Shown here piece after piece: positions 22,967 to 31,429 of a DNA stretch of 64,000 bases (its first letter is position 1; every line of letters starts with the position of its first letter). The position numbers and the translations under genes were made by a program. The DNA comes from a virus. Under the pieces are notes generated by a model, which saw only the letters and a program-made list of their open reading frames with translations, was not told the origin of the DNA and searched no databases. The stretch lies in the IMG/VR virus record IMGVR_UViG_3300030390_001877, positions 1 to 64,000 of that record. One strand, 5' to 3'.

Positions 22967-23140
22967 CTAACCCCTCTCAAAGAACATAACATCTTCTAAC
23001 AATCCTACCTTATCTTCTCCAGCATTCTTTGTAATAAATACCTCACCATTATAGTAAGCTACCCACTCTAAATCATTATCTAAATCTAAGTAAAGAGTAT
23101 CACCTCTCATATCAATCTTGTGTGTATAGTTAATTATCAT
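22967..23140 (-). CDS. Hypothetical protein, 57 aa
   Basis: Frame from ATG 23140 with an excellent GGAGGTGAT ribosome binding site; begins MIINYTHKIDMRGD and ends VMFFERG. Acidic, probably a small beta sheet. Unrecognised. It stands alone between the polymerase-like gene and the GIY-YIG gene. Confidence 0.65.
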   Translation of the reverse strand: MIINYTHKIDMRGDTLYLDLDNDLEWVAYYNGEVFITKNAGEDKVGLLEDVMFFERG

Positions 23141-23221
23141 ATCACCTCCAATAAAACTTTATTATAGCAGTTAAACTCTTGTACAGGAAGCCTTCTGAAC
23201 GGCTATAAATAAACCTGCTTG

Positions 23222-23515
23222 TCAACTCCTTATATTATACAAAGAATCCTTCCTAATAGTATTGCAAATAAGAATCCACTCCTTTTCAAGTTTTATAGCC
23301 TCCTCTTTAGAAAGGTTATCCTCCACAGCCCACACTTGAATATGTTTACCTTCGAAAAGGTCTCTATTAAGTTGCACACAAGAACTCTTCCCGCTTAAAG
23401 GGTGTTTATATCTAGCACCAACACCCCTCCCGATATAACGATTTACTCCATCAACTTTCACAGCATAGACGTAGTTACCTTCAAAAGAACCCCAGAAGTT
23501 TCTATTAAACAACAT
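23222..23515 (-). CDS. Small GIY-YIG nuclease
   Basis: 97 aa. YVYAVKVDGVNRYIGRGVGARYKH gives the GIY and YIG strands and the catalytic Arg (about residues 15-38, written in shorter pieces: YVYAV, RYIGRG, ARYKH). The later LSKEEAIKLEKEWI supplies the metal-binding Glu. The single-domain size matches stand-alone phage GIY-YIG endonucleases, which cut DNA in homing or host attack. Starts inside the 3' end of the upstream gene. Confidence 0.8.
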   Translation of the reverse strand: MLFNRNFWGSFEGNYVYAVKVDGVNRYIGRGVGARYKHPLSGKSSCVQLNRDLFEGKHIQVWAVEDNLSKEEAIKLEKEWILICNTIRKDSLYNIRS

Positions 23516-23969
23516 AACACCTCCTTACACCACCACCTCTCATCTCAACACTCCCATCCTCAAAGCAATCCAGATACATCTCTCCAAGAAGATTACCACA
23601 TCCACAGAATAACTCTTCTCCCATGTTATAGTTGCAGCAACCATGCCCCGTTTTAAAAAGAGGAATAACACCTTCTAGAAAGCTCCTCTCACCAACTACA
23701 AGACGTTTCTCAGAGGATTTTACTACTTGGAAGTAACCTTCTATCCCATGAACCTCAAAGTCTCTGTTATACGCTGGAGAAGCCTTCTTAATATAGAACA
23801 CTCCTTTCTTCATACGAAAATCACTTTGACTATAAGATATTCCGTGATCAGAGGTATGTATCTTAGAAAGACTTCCTTTTGTGAGATAGCCATGTTTATC
23901 GAAAGATACCTTTTGGTAATATAAATCCTGTGTTAAGAGGGTGCTACATTTTGAACATTTTAGTTTCAT
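23505..23969 (-). CDS. Zinc-ribbon protein, 154 aa
   Basis: N-terminal CSKCSTLL (CxxC, residues 4-7) and later GHGCCNYN and FCGCGNLLGE give four or more probable zinc ligands. The middle is basic. Unknown role; overlaps the GIY-YIG start. Confidence 0.7.
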   Translation of the reverse strand: MKLKCSKCSTLLTQDLYYQKVSFDKHGYLTKGSLSKIHTSDHGISYSQSDFRMKKGVFYIKKASPAYNRDFEVHGIEGYFQVVKSSEKRLVVGERSFLEGVIPLFKTGHGCCNYNMGEELFCGCGNLLGEMYLDCFEDGSVEMRGGGVRRCYVV

Positions 23970-24187
23970 AACCCAAACACTCTCATCAACTCAGAACCTA
24001 ACACATACCCGAAAGCTACAAGACTCCCTCCAAACCAAAAACCTTGCCACAGAACAAAGCAATCAAAGCCTCGAAAAGGTTTACCCTTAGAGTATAAATA
24101 TTTACCAACCCAAGGTGTGTCACTGAAGAGAAGTGTCAATCCTACAAAAGGACACCACATCAGTAAATGTTCTAATAATTTATTCAT
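23966..24187 (-). CDS. Small membrane protein, 73 aa
   Basis: Two hydrophobic segments (LLMWCPFVGLTLLFS and FWFGGSLVAFGYVLG) separated by a short basic loop. Overlaps neighbours on both sides. Unrecognised. Confidence 0.7.
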   Translation of the reverse strand: MNKLLEHLLMWCPFVGLTLLFSDTPWVGKYLYSKGKPFRGFDCFVLWQGFWFGGSLVAFGYVLGSELMRVFGL

Positions 24188-24914
24188 AATCTACCCAACC
24201 CTCACTCAATAACATACGTTCATACCAAGAAAACTTTCTTCCTTTAATAGCTTCGTACATATTACAATAAGGATTAACTTCTAACGGATTATTAATCACT
24301 TTCACAAAAGAATGATAATCTCCAATAGAAGCTTTCGTCATCAACTGTTTATTTTTATCAAGAGGTTTCCAATTAATAAGATGATAATCCCAACTCTTAA
24401 ATGCATAATTAATATTACCATCTTCATCTCTCTCCAAAACACCATTTACATACACAGGGTTACGATATGCACAAGAGAAAGGATTTGCAGAGAAGACCAT
24501 TTGTTTATAACGATCCACCCTGTCCATAATATAATATGCTGTACCACCCTCTTTATGAAGAGCGTCAACGTTATCAATAAACACCCTATCAACATTAGGC
24601 TTCATTTCTAATATGAAAGGAAGTTTTTCCCTGTAAACAAACAATACACTTGATAATCCATTACCCCAAGTGATCTTCTCTCCAGAAAAGTCCCTATTCA
24701 TAGTATATTCTATATCTAAGTCTTTTAATACCGCCCTAAACCTACTACTCATGTTAGAAGGAGAATCCAATCCTCCACAAAATAAGGAATGACCTCCTTC
24801 AGTGATAGCTTTTAAGTATAAACTTGTTGTAGCTCCTTTGGCACGACCTTCTGCAACAATAACCACTTTATCTTTAGCTTGTAATAATTGGTGTTGTGGT
24901 TTTAGTAAATTCAT
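24180..24914 (-). CDS. P-loop ATPase resembling a terminase ATPase domain
   Basis: 244 aa. KVVIVAEGRAKGATTSLYL (about residues 16-34) is a Walker A variant like those of large terminases, VDRVFIDNVDAL near 118 a Walker B, and QMVFSANP near 142 fits the terminase motif III position. There is no C-terminal nuclease domain, and the gene lies far from the tail genes, so it is probably not the packaging motor. Alternative: another P-loop ATPase. Confidence 0.6.
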   Translation of the reverse strand: MNLLKPQHQLLQAKDKVVIVAEGRAKGATTSLYLKAITEGGHSLFCGGLDSPSNMSSRFRAVLKDLDIEYTMNRDFSGEKITWGNGLSSVLFVYREKLPFILEMKPNVDRVFIDNVDALHKEGGTAYYIMDRVDRYKQMVFSANPFSCAYRNPVYVNGVLERDEDGNINYAFKSWDYHLINWKPLDKNKQLMTKASIGDYHSFVKVINNPLEVNPYCNMYEAIKGRKFSWYERMLLSEGWVDYE

Positions 24915-24917
24915 AAA

Positions 24918-25163
24918 CTACTCCCACAATCCCGAATGTTTCTCTTCCTCTAACCACTGTTCCATTAATACCTTCATCTTCCCTCCTGTAAAAGGTAACA
25001 CTAATATTACTCTACTTCTACACTCAGAAACTAAGTTTTGTCTTGTTCTGATATGGCTGCTCCAATTCCATTCAATAGGTTGTAATAACCTGTGAGCAAC
25101 TACCCAATGCGCAGGCCAATCTTTATTAGGGATTGATTCTTGAAATCTTTTAAGTTCATTCAT
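24918..25163 (-). CDS. Hypothetical protein, 81 aa
   Basis: Trp-rich (five or more Trp in 81 residues) small protein, unrecognised. Coupled to the gene upstream and four bases from the ATPase. Confidence 0.7.
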   Translation of the reverse strand: MNELKRFQESIPNKDWPAHWVVAHRLLQPIEWNWSSHIRTRQNLVSECRSRVILVLPFTGGKMKVLMEQWLEEEKHSGLWE

Positions 25164-25468
25164 AACCTTCCTCCATATAATTCCCCAAACACCTTCAAAT
25201 CCTCCACCATCTCCTTATAACCCTCATCCTGCAAACGTTTCACTTCCTCAGGGTTTGGTGTCAGGATAGTATTATTCGCTAAGTTTTTATTCTCTTGGAA
25301 TCTCATCCCTCCTAAAGAAAGAAATTTCTCACCAGCAATACTTACGAATCCAGAGTAATCCATCCTCATAAGCTTATTGAAAACATCTTCTGACACGTAG
25401 ATAGTCGTTTCGTAAGATGATTCCTCTTGAGGAGGTTGTCCTGTTAGTAGAGTATCACTTTTTGACAT
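25160..25468 (-). CDS. Hypothetical protein, 102 aa
   Basis: Start MSKSDTLL at 25468, overlapping the upstream gene's end; the frame stays open further upstream but inside that gene. Acidic, unrecognised. Confidence 0.65.
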   Translation of the reverse strand: MSKSDTLLTGQPPQEESSYETTIYVSEDVFNKLMRMDYSGFVSIAGEKFLSLGGMRFQENKNLANNTILTPNPEEVKRLQDEGYKEMVEDLKVFGELYGGRL

Positions 25469-26027
25469 AATAACTGAATCCTTCTTCACAAGTGTCGTCA
25501 TCTTCAAACCAAACCCAATCATGATTTAATTCCATAAACGCATCCCCTCCTATTTCCCAGTACTCATAATCTTCTAACTGAGTTACGGTTTTTACCACTG
25601 TCGTACCTTCCTTTTCATCTTTACAGATAATAGGTTGTCCTTTCTGCAACAACCCCTTCCAATTCTCCAGAGTAATACGCTCACCACACTCCTCTGCCTC
25701 TACAAACGAATTCTCAGAAGCTTTCTTCTCCTCAGAGGGTGATTGTGTACCTAGAAGGTTATCGTCTGTCAGAGAGCTTTTGTGAGAGGATTCCTCTTTC
25801 TCGGAAGTTCCTTTCTGTAAAAGGTTCTCATGCAGTTGAAAAGTGATTCCGTTTCTGATGCACGTATCCAAAAACTCTGCCATAGAAATTTCATCTGCTT
25901 TTAGAAGGATACTTCTAGCATCAGCTCCAACTTGTGTCAAAAGAGATTCTAGTTTAGAGATTTCTGTCTCCTCTAGGGAAGGTGTTTTCTTGTACATATT
26001 ATTAATTGTTTGCATTACTGTATTCAT
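25455..26027 (-). CDS. Acidic hypothetical protein, 190 aa
   Basis: Helical N-terminal part, a low-complexity Ser/Glu/Lys linker at about residues 70-115, and an acidic Trp-rich C terminus (HDWVWFEDDDTCEEGF). The linker suggests two domains. Unrecognised. Confidence 0.7.
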   Translation of the reverse strand: MNTVMQTINNMYKKTPSLEETEISKLESLLTQVGADARSILLKADEISMAEFLDTCIRNGITFQLHENLLQKGTSEKEESSHKSSLTDDNLLGTQSPSEEKKASENSFVEAEECGERITLENWKGLLQKGQPIICKDEKEGTTVVKTVTQLEDYEYWEIGGDAFMELNHDWVWFEDDDTCEEGFSYYVKK

Positions 26028-26040
26028 TTAAAGTCTCCTC

Positions 26041-26592
26041 CTAAACATTATACTTCTTGTGGTGAAAATTCTTAATAACAGAATCACCTTTTCGGTAATC
26101 CACCCAATGACGAAATTCTTCTCCATCATGGTCTATTAAGATAGAAGAATCTCTGTCCAAAAGATAATATTTCTTTCCACCCTTTTTATGCATACTAAAA
26201 AACTTCTTTAAACATTTACTTAAAAACTTAGATTTGTACAGAGGTTTACTTGATTCAAGAACACCTACTGAATAGTATCCATCACACTCTTTCCTCCGCA
26301 TCTTCTTAACCAAAGCTTTATTCTTATTAGATAGTAGACATTTATGAGGGTTGATACAATCCCAAACACCATCTTCAAGTGTTGACTCTAAGAAAGCTTC
26401 TTTGGTATGAAACAGGTAACCCCATTTAATATCGTCAATCTCTCCTGTAGAAACATCTTTAACAGTACAACGTTTATCAAAATCACAATCTAAGATAACC
26501 ACTTTTCGGGGAGTGTTCTCATCTCCAGCAGTGTATGTCCACACAACAGGATGTTTTCCCACAACACAGTAATCATACCAATGCTTCTTCAT
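26041..26592 (-). CDS. Hypothetical protein, 183 aa
   Basis: Basic protein with clusters of Lys and Cys, apparently two similar strand-rich halves. Unrecognised. Overlaps the upstream gene by four bases. Confidence 0.7.
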   Translation of the reverse strand: MKKHWYDYCVVGKHPVVWTYTAGDENTPRKVVILDCDFDKRCTVKDVSTGEIDDIKWGYLFHTKEAFLESTLEDGVWDCINPHKCLLSNKNKALVKKMRRKECDGYYSVGVLESSKPLYKSKFLSKCLKKFFSMHKKGGKKYYLLDRDSSILIDHDGEEFRHWVDYRKGDSVIKNFHHKKYNV

Positions 26593-27038
26593 AATAAATC
26601 CTCCATCAACTTACTCAAAATTTCATTACGATAAGAGTACTCTTTCAACAAAGAGATGTCAACCTCTAAAGAAGATAATTTCTCTAAAAGTTCCTCATTC
26701 AAACCAAGAAGGGTTTGTTCTAAAGAATACCTAACCTCGGAAGCTTCTTCTTTCTCAATATAATCCTTCCAAAACGAGATAACATCTCCCTCGGAGTATT
26801 CTTCTGTAAATAAAGTGTTTGGTAAAATAAACCTTTTTATGTCGGAGTCATCTTCAAAAGATTCTTGGTAAACTAAATCTACAACTAAACTTTCCTCTGT
26901 GTTTTGTACAAAGGTGATCTTATTATAATAGTAATCCCCATAAGAGAATACATCTTCTAGTACATTTAATATTTGATAAACTCTGTTGTACAAAGTACCT
27001 TTTGATGTAAAGTATTGCTCAATCATATCACTCTTCAT
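26589..27038 (-). CDS. Hypothetical protein, 149 aa
   Basis: Acidic and helical with a Leu/Glu-rich C terminus. Start taken at the ATG giving MKSDMIEQ behind GAGGGTTATGTT; an ATG six codons upstream is possible. Overlaps the upstream gene. Unrecognised. Confidence 0.65.
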   Translation of the reverse strand: MKSDMIEQYFTSKGTLYNRVYQILNVLEDVFSYGDYYYNKITFVQNTEESLVVDLVYQESFEDDSDIKRFILPNTLFTEEYSEGDVISFWKDYIEKEEASEVRYSLEQTLLGLNEELLEKLSSLEVDISLLKEYSYRNEILSKLMEDLL

Positions 27039-27768
27039 AACATAACCCTCTTTCAATCATAATCATCTTCTCTAAGTCACCCACTTTAACAACAGAATCC
27101 ACTTTGTAAGAAACCTCTTTGTAGTCTACAAGGAAATAGCTTTTAGAGGAACCCCCTTCGGCGGGGGAATCATCCTTTGGATGAAAGCTGTAGAACAACG
27201 TGTAACGCTCTGAGAGAGAGTGTAACCTTTCAGCTAGAGAACCACCTCCGTTAGTAGAGATCTCTTGTTCTACCTCTTCTGAGAGAGCTTCTGTGGTAGG
27301 TCTGTTAGCTTGTGAAAGGAACTCCTCCGATACAAACCCTTCTTTCTGGTAGATTGATTCTGGGAAAGGAACCCCTACTTCTGAATAGTACATCTTATTT
27401 GGAGTTAATTCTAAAAGCATCTCACCTTTCTCATTGAATACTATGTAAACAGGAACACCCTCTGGTGTCTTAGATATTAAATCTACGGAGTTTAATAAAT
27501 TGTGATGTGCAGAATAACCTCCGTTGACACCTAACTTCATCAAGAATAGAATATCAGTAGGACACTTCACACGAACGTATTTTCCTTGAAGGAATTCTTT
27601 TGTGCAGATAGTGTCGTCTTTTTGGATTGGTTCATCTTCTACATAAGCTTTGTTACTTATTGTAAGATTAGCCACTGAGGTAGGGGATTCGTATATACAA
27701 AAATTGCCTCCGTCATCTGCTACTTCTACAATAACAGGGTATTTAATTTCATTAATATTCTCGATCAT
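27028..27768 (-). CDS. Hypothetical protein, 246 aa
   Basis: Strand-rich N-terminal domain to about residue 140, an acidic/Gly linker (EVEQEISTNGGGSLAERL) and a C-terminal domain. No motif recognised. Overlaps neighbours on both sides. Confidence 0.7.
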   Translation of the reverse strand: MIENINEIKYPVIVEVADDGGNFCIYESPTSVANLTISNKAYVEDEPIQKDDTICTKEFLQGKYVRVKCPTDILFLMKLGVNGGYSAHHNLLNSVDLISKTPEGVPVYIVFNEKGEMLLELTPNKMYYSEVGVPFPESIYQKEGFVSEEFLSQANRPTTEALSEEVEQEISTNGGGSLAERLHSLSERYTLFYSFHPKDDSPAEGGSSKSYFLVDYKEVSYKVDSVVKVGDLEKMIMIERGLCYEE

Positions 27769-28037
27769 AATTGTTCTCCTATAAGTTTTGCTTTGTTCAG
27801 ATAAAGAGAAGTTTCGTTATAATCGTACCCATCCCAGTACTGAACTATTAATTCAATAGGGAGATTTCTGTTAGAACGTTCTTTACCGAAACGAAACCCG
27901 GTGACACCCTCTTCAAAAAGAAAACTTTGATCAGTAAGGAAATCTTCATCCATAAGTAAATCACCTACATCATCCAAACTTTTAATGACAAAATCTGTAA
28001 AACACTCTCGGTATAAACCAGTTGATACTATATACAT
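27765..28037 (-). CDS. Hypothetical protein, 90 aa
   Basis: Start at the ATG giving MYIVSTG behind TAGGAGGAGAGTT, an excellent site; the open frame extends upstream into the leader only. Acidic, unrecognised. First gene of the operon 28037-23222. Confidence 0.7.
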   Translation of the reverse strand: MYIVSTGLYRECFTDFVIKSLDDVGDLLMDEDFLTDQSFLFEEGVTGFRFGKERSNRNLPIELIVQYWDGYDYNETSLYLNKAKLIGEQL

Positions 28038-28091
28038 AACTCTCCTCCTAAAAAATAATATTCCAAATACAAAAACTCTTTTGTGAATACA

Positions 28092-28157
28092 AAAACACCT
28101 CGCAAAAGATGTCCTCTTCAATAGGATTACTTTAGCAAGGTGTTTTGTTTGTGTCAA
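28092..28157 (-). promoter_or_regulatory. Promoter nested in a terminator hairpin
   Basis: Minus strand: TTGACA at 28157-28152, 17-base spacer, TAAAGT at 28134-28129. The spacer segment AAAACACCTTGC is complementary (one G.U) to GCGAGGTGTTTTT in the leader near 28103-28091, which ends in a T run. The -10 box and start point lie in the loop. Same design as 20352-20418. Confidence 0.75.
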
Positions 28158-28176
28158 GGTTTTATTTTATAAAAGT

Positions 28177-28485
28177 TTAGGCTGTTTCAACAACGCGCCA
28201 TTCAAGTTGTGGATCTGATAAAAGTTTGATAGGTTTTAACATTACCTCACGACCTGTACGGTCAAGAATATCCTCGTTAACAACCTCTGCACGTACCTTT
28301 TCATTATGCTTGGTTAAAGCAGTCATAACCTCTCCAGATGCAATAACATTCATCTTAGTATCCTCTAGAGAGTTGCTTGTCTGGACACCTTTCTTCTGGA
28401 AGACGATTCGTTGATTGTCCTCTAAGTTGATGTTGTTGTCGATCAGTGTAAGGGTAACCTCTTTAAGTGTGTTATTTGTGTTCAT
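28177..28485 (-). CDS. Hypothetical protein, 102 aa
   Basis: Start taken at MNTNNTLK behind CAGGAGAAAAAT; an alternative ATG at 28560 inside the upstream gene (MAKLST) has a slightly distant GAGG. Strand-rich soluble protein, unrecognised. Last gene of its operon before the nested promoter. Confidence 0.65.
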   Translation of the reverse strand: MNTNNTLKEVTLTLIDNNINLEDNQRIVFQKKGVQTSNSLEDTKMNVIASGEVMTALTKHNEKVRAEVVNEDILDRTGREVMLKPIKLLSDPQLEWRVVETA

Positions 28486-28547
28486 ATTTTTCTCCTGTTT
28501 AATTGAATTTTCTACTCGTTCATTTGTGAATGTTTCTATTCGTGTAC

Positions 28548-29684
28548 TTAGTTTCGCCATTTATAACTTTCCTCTTTTAGTTTAAGTAAATCTTCTTTTA
28601 ACCAATCATTATCGTTATCTCCTTCCTGCTCTGTGCTTATAAGATTTTCCTGCCATAAGAATTCTAACACATTATCAACAGTTTCTGCAACCTTTTCTGA
28701 AGGTGTTTTCTTCTCAACAACTTCTAGGTTATCCAACATATCATTATAAGCAGACCCATTTTGGATAGATTCAACTAATGCTGTGTTTTCAATATACTTA
28801 CAAGGATTACCTAGTGCAACGTTAGTCTCATAATCAGAGAAATTATCTGTAACCAAACATACACCGTTCTCTTTTATAAATTCTTCGGATAAATCCTCTG
28901 TAGCTGAGTGACCCTTACCCGAATTATAAATATTTACAAGATAACAATCCTCTGTATCAGATTTTATAGCTTGTGTCATAAGATCTTTATCTTCTACAAG
29001 ATTCCATATCTTAGCAGTTAATTTTTTAAGTTCCCAGTTATCAACAGCATTACGTTCTGTAGACAGTTTTAGGATGCTAGGTTTCATGTTGTAGCTGTAC
29101 TTAAAACCATTACTTTGACAGACAAACAACCCTCCGCAGAATACTTCACCACCTTCATCATCTTCTGGGTTAGCTATGATGTCGCCTAGTTTAGTTGAAT
29201 ATAATACTTCTCTTTGTTGAAAGAGTAAAGCTCTTTGTTTTATTTCGTCTAAATCTTCTTCAGATAAACCCCTGATACAAACAGAGAAATCTGAATTAGG
29301 TTCTGCTGCTAAGTATTCTTTAAAAACTAATATATCGTGATCAAATACCTCATCAAACACGAACTCAGGTTTCCATACTATATCATTATTCTGGATAGTT
29401 ACATCTATACCACGATCTGTAAGAATAGCCATTGCTTGGCTGCTCCCTATACCATGAACACCAAGTTTAGTAGGGTCTTCTCTCTTGTCTGATAAACCCA
29501 TAAGCAACATTTTATGAGATACTTTTATATTCTTGTTGGTTAGGATTATACCATCTTCTAACCAAGAGTAAACTCCTTCTCCGTCAGAATCAATAAAGTT
29601 TTGTACGAATTCCATCACACTTTTGCTGTTTGTCCACTGATGGAAGACACCTCTTACAAGACTTGTTTTATAAACTTTACTCAT
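28548..29684 (-). CDS. GHKL-fold ATPase (Hsp90/MutL/gyrase B-type)
   Basis: 378 aa. VMEFVQNFIDSDGEG (residues 23-37) is the ATP-binding N box (E..QNxxD), DGIILTN is the G1 box region and KLGVHGIGSSQAMAIL (about 93-108) the G2 box. The family couples ATP binding to dimer closure in topoisomerases, MutL, Hsp90 and histidine kinases. No kinase, topoisomerase or nuclease domain follows; the C-terminal 150 residues are acidic and unfamiliar. Partner and role are unknown; a host-directed or chaperone-like function is possible. Confidence 0.75.
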   Translation of the reverse strand: MSKVYKTSLVRGVFHQWTNSKSVMEFVQNFIDSDGEGVYSWLEDGIILTNKNIKVSHKMLLMGLSDKREDPTKLGVHGIGSSQAMAILTDRGIDVTIQNNDIVWKPEFVFDEVFDHDILVFKEYLAAEPNSDFSVCIRGLSEEDLDEIKQRALLFQQREVLYSTKLGDIIANPEDDEGGEVFCGGLFVCQSNGFKYSYNMKPSILKLSTERNAVDNWELKKLTAKIWNLVEDKDLMTQAIKSDTEDCYLVNIYNSGKGHSATEDLSEEFIKENGVCLVTDNFSDYETNVALGNPCKYIENTALVESIQNGSAYNDMLDNLEVVEKKTPSEKVAETVDNVLEFLWQENLISTEQEGDNDNDWLKEDLLKLKEESYKWRN

Positions 29685-29687
29685 AAA

Positions 29688-29972
29688 TCACCACCCCACC
29701 ACATAAGATTTATCTTTACTCAAAGCATTTCCTCCCTGAGAAACAACACTCCACCCCTCAGATTCTATATGAGAAATGAAACCTTCTGCAAGGATGTCAT
29801 TTCCATTAAATTGTTCCTTCAACGTGTTGTGATAGATCACTACCTCAGAGAGTCCTTTTGCACGAGCTTTCACAGCCTCTTCAGCAAAGTCATTCTCCAA
29901 ATAAGATTCATACATAGAAAGGTTATCCTCTTCTAAAGAAACCACCTTCTCAAGCCATTGTTGTTTGTTCAT
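29688..29972 (-). CDS. Hypothetical protein, 94 aa
   Basis: Acidic helical protein, three bases upstream of the GHKL gene in the same direction. Unrecognised. Confidence 0.7.
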   Translation of the reverse strand: MNKQQWLEKVVSLEEDNLSMYESYLENDFAEEAVKARAKGLSEVVIYHNTLKEQFNGNDILAEGFISHIESEGWSVVSQGGNALSKDKSYVVGW

Positions 29973-29977
29973 AATTA

Positions 29978-30415
29978 CTACTCCTTTCCAGACTTATCAG
30001 TTTTTGTTAAAGGTATATCTACACTATTAAGTAGACTTTTAATATCAGCATCATCTTCTGACCAAGTTTGTAGCTGTTTAATAACAGCCTTCTGAGAGAG
30101 TGTAATACTTTCCTGAACAAACTCTGACTCAAAGGTTGTCTGAATTAAATAAGCTGCCCCTATATACTTCATTGTTTGTTGTGAAGGAATTAACCACACA
30201 ATGAACAATGCAGTTAGAAGTGTTTTAACAGGGTAATACTTTTTAAGAAAATCCCACATCTGTTTAATCGTATAACAGTCCTCTATAATACTCACCAGAA
30301 AACCTACCACCAAACCCCCCGCGGTTAATACTAGAAAACCTCCCAATGTTTTTGTTAGGAAAGAATCTAACCCCGTGATCAAATCTACTATGTAAACTAA
30401 TAATGCTAATTCCAT
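29978..30415 (-). CDS. Membrane protein, possible holin
   Basis: 145 aa with hydrophobic segments at about residues 2-12, 22-45 and 64-80 and a charged C-terminal half (SEDDADIKSLLNS). Small size, several membrane helices and closeness to the endolysin gene (30681) make a holin or holin-like lysis protein plausible; sequence alone does not prove it. Confidence 0.55.
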   Translation of the reverse strand: MELALLVYIVDLITGLDSFLTKTLGGFLVLTAGGLVVGFLVSIIEDCYTIKQMWDFLKKYYPVKTLLTALFIVWLIPSQQTMKYIGAAYLIQTTFESEFVQESITLSQKAVIKQLQTWSEDDADIKSLLNSVDIPLTKTDKSGKE

Positions 30416-30417
30416 AA

Positions 30418-30495
30418 TTATTCCTCCTCAGAAATAGTCTTTTGTTCAGATTGTTGTTTGTAATAAAGGTTCCATGCTTGGGATAAATTACTCAT
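30418..30495 (-). CDS. Possible 25-aa peptide
   Basis: ATG at 30495 behind AGGAACGTT, frame MSNLSQAWNLYYKQQ... ending in SEEE. It overlaps the upstream gene's stop and its own end carries the GAGGAGG ribosome binding site of the holin candidate, so its translation could control the next gene. Very short, so uncertain. Confidence 0.4.
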   Translation of the reverse strand: MSNLSQAWNLYYKQQSEQKTISEEE

Positions 30496-30670
30496 AACGT
30501 TCCTCATATTCGGTTGCAGTTATTTCCTCTGCCTCAGAATTATACCAAACGTGATCAAACTCCTGATCACATTCCATCCCTGAGAGTTCCTCTGCTTCTT
30601 TCGGAGAACTTGCTTCAACAGACACTTCCTCTTCATACTGCATAGTTTTGATAACTTTATAAAACGGCAT
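30488..30670 (-). CDS. Acidic hypothetical protein, 60 aa
   Basis: Nearly one third Glu or Asp. YKVIKTMQYEEEVSVEASS with a following helix looks like a small alpha/beta fold. Between endolysin and holin candidates. Unrecognised. Confidence 0.65.
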   Translation of the reverse strand: MPFYKVIKTMQYEEEVSVEASSPKEAEELSGMECDQEFDHVWYNSEAEEITATEYEERYE

Positions 30671-30680
30671 AACATTTCTC

Positions 30681-31193
30681 CTAGTTAAAATTTGAACAAC
30701 GTTTCAAGATGTTTAGATAATAGCTTACCTTTTTGTAATAAGCAACCCCTTTCTTCAAATTTTTCTCATCTTTTTGATTACCAATATTATATGACATAAT
30801 CATCTTCTTCCAATCGTTTTTGTGAACACGCTGAAAGTGTTCTAAGACATCTAAAGATAAAGTAACATTCAACTCGTCATCATAAATAAGTCTTTGGTGT
30901 AGTTCTGCCTTCTTGAAATAGTTTGTTACCCCAAGGATATTTTCTGAGGTCTTATAGTTAATCTGCATAATACCTAAGTCGCCACTTCTAATATTCAAGC
31001 GATACCTGCCGAGGGTACTTTCTGTCCACGAAATCGCTGGCAATGTCAGTTGTAGGTTATGAGGCTCACCTCGATCATATAACCATTCAGCAATCTTACG
31101 TTGGTTGTCCGACAGGCTCTCCCACTCAGAGCAATCTTTTGCAAACAATCCTTGTGAGAAGAGTAGTGTTAGTAAGAGGGTGATTATTTTCAT
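30681..31193 (-). CDS. Exported lysozyme-fold endolysin (SLT-like)
   Basis: 170 aa. Residues 1-18 (MKIITLLLTLLFSQGLFA) form a signal peptide. AISWTESTLGRYRLN (Glu near residue 58) and SGDLGIMQIN are the catalytic and Q-x-N-type motifs of lytic transglycosylases, and MSYNIGN near 146 the usual AYN motif. It should cleave peptidoglycan in the periplasm, i.e. act as endolysin, probably with the neighbouring membrane protein. Sec export suggests a Gram-negative host. Confidence 0.85.
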   Translation of the reverse strand: MKIITLLLTLLFSQGLFAKDCSEWESLSDNQRKIAEWLYDRGEPHNLQLTLPAISWTESTLGRYRLNIRSGDLGIMQINYKTSENILGVTNYFKKAELHQRLIYDDELNVTLSLDVLEHFQRVHKNDWKKMIMSYNIGNQKDEKNLKKGVAYYKKVSYYLNILKRCSNFN

Positions 31194-31429
31194 AAAACTT
31201 CTACTCCTACATAAGGATATTTAAGGTTGTGGTCAAGTTTAATCTTATTTATCTTATCAAGGTAAAACATTGTTCTTACCATCCTTTGAGTGCAATCTAA
31301 TTCCCAAACAGAGATTCTATTTCTTCCATTAAGGTTTTTCAAAATCCATTTGTGTAAAGAATTCCCTTTCAAATGTTTAGGGTATTCATCTAATGGTTTG
31401 TAAAAATCTGAAAAAGATGTGATTATCAT
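31190..31429 (-). CDS. Hypothetical protein, 79 aa
   Basis: Start MIITSFSDF at 31429 behind GAGGTGGATTT; overlaps both neighbours. Basic, unrecognised. Confidence 0.65.
   Translation of the reverse strand: MIITSFSDFYKPLDEYPKHLKGNSLHKWILKNLNGRNRISVWELDCTQRMVRTMFYLDKINKIKLDHNLKYPYVGVEVL

Noticed and set aside
24180-24914. Annotation as the large terminase subunit
   Set aside because: No nuclease domain, too short, and far from head or packaging genes.
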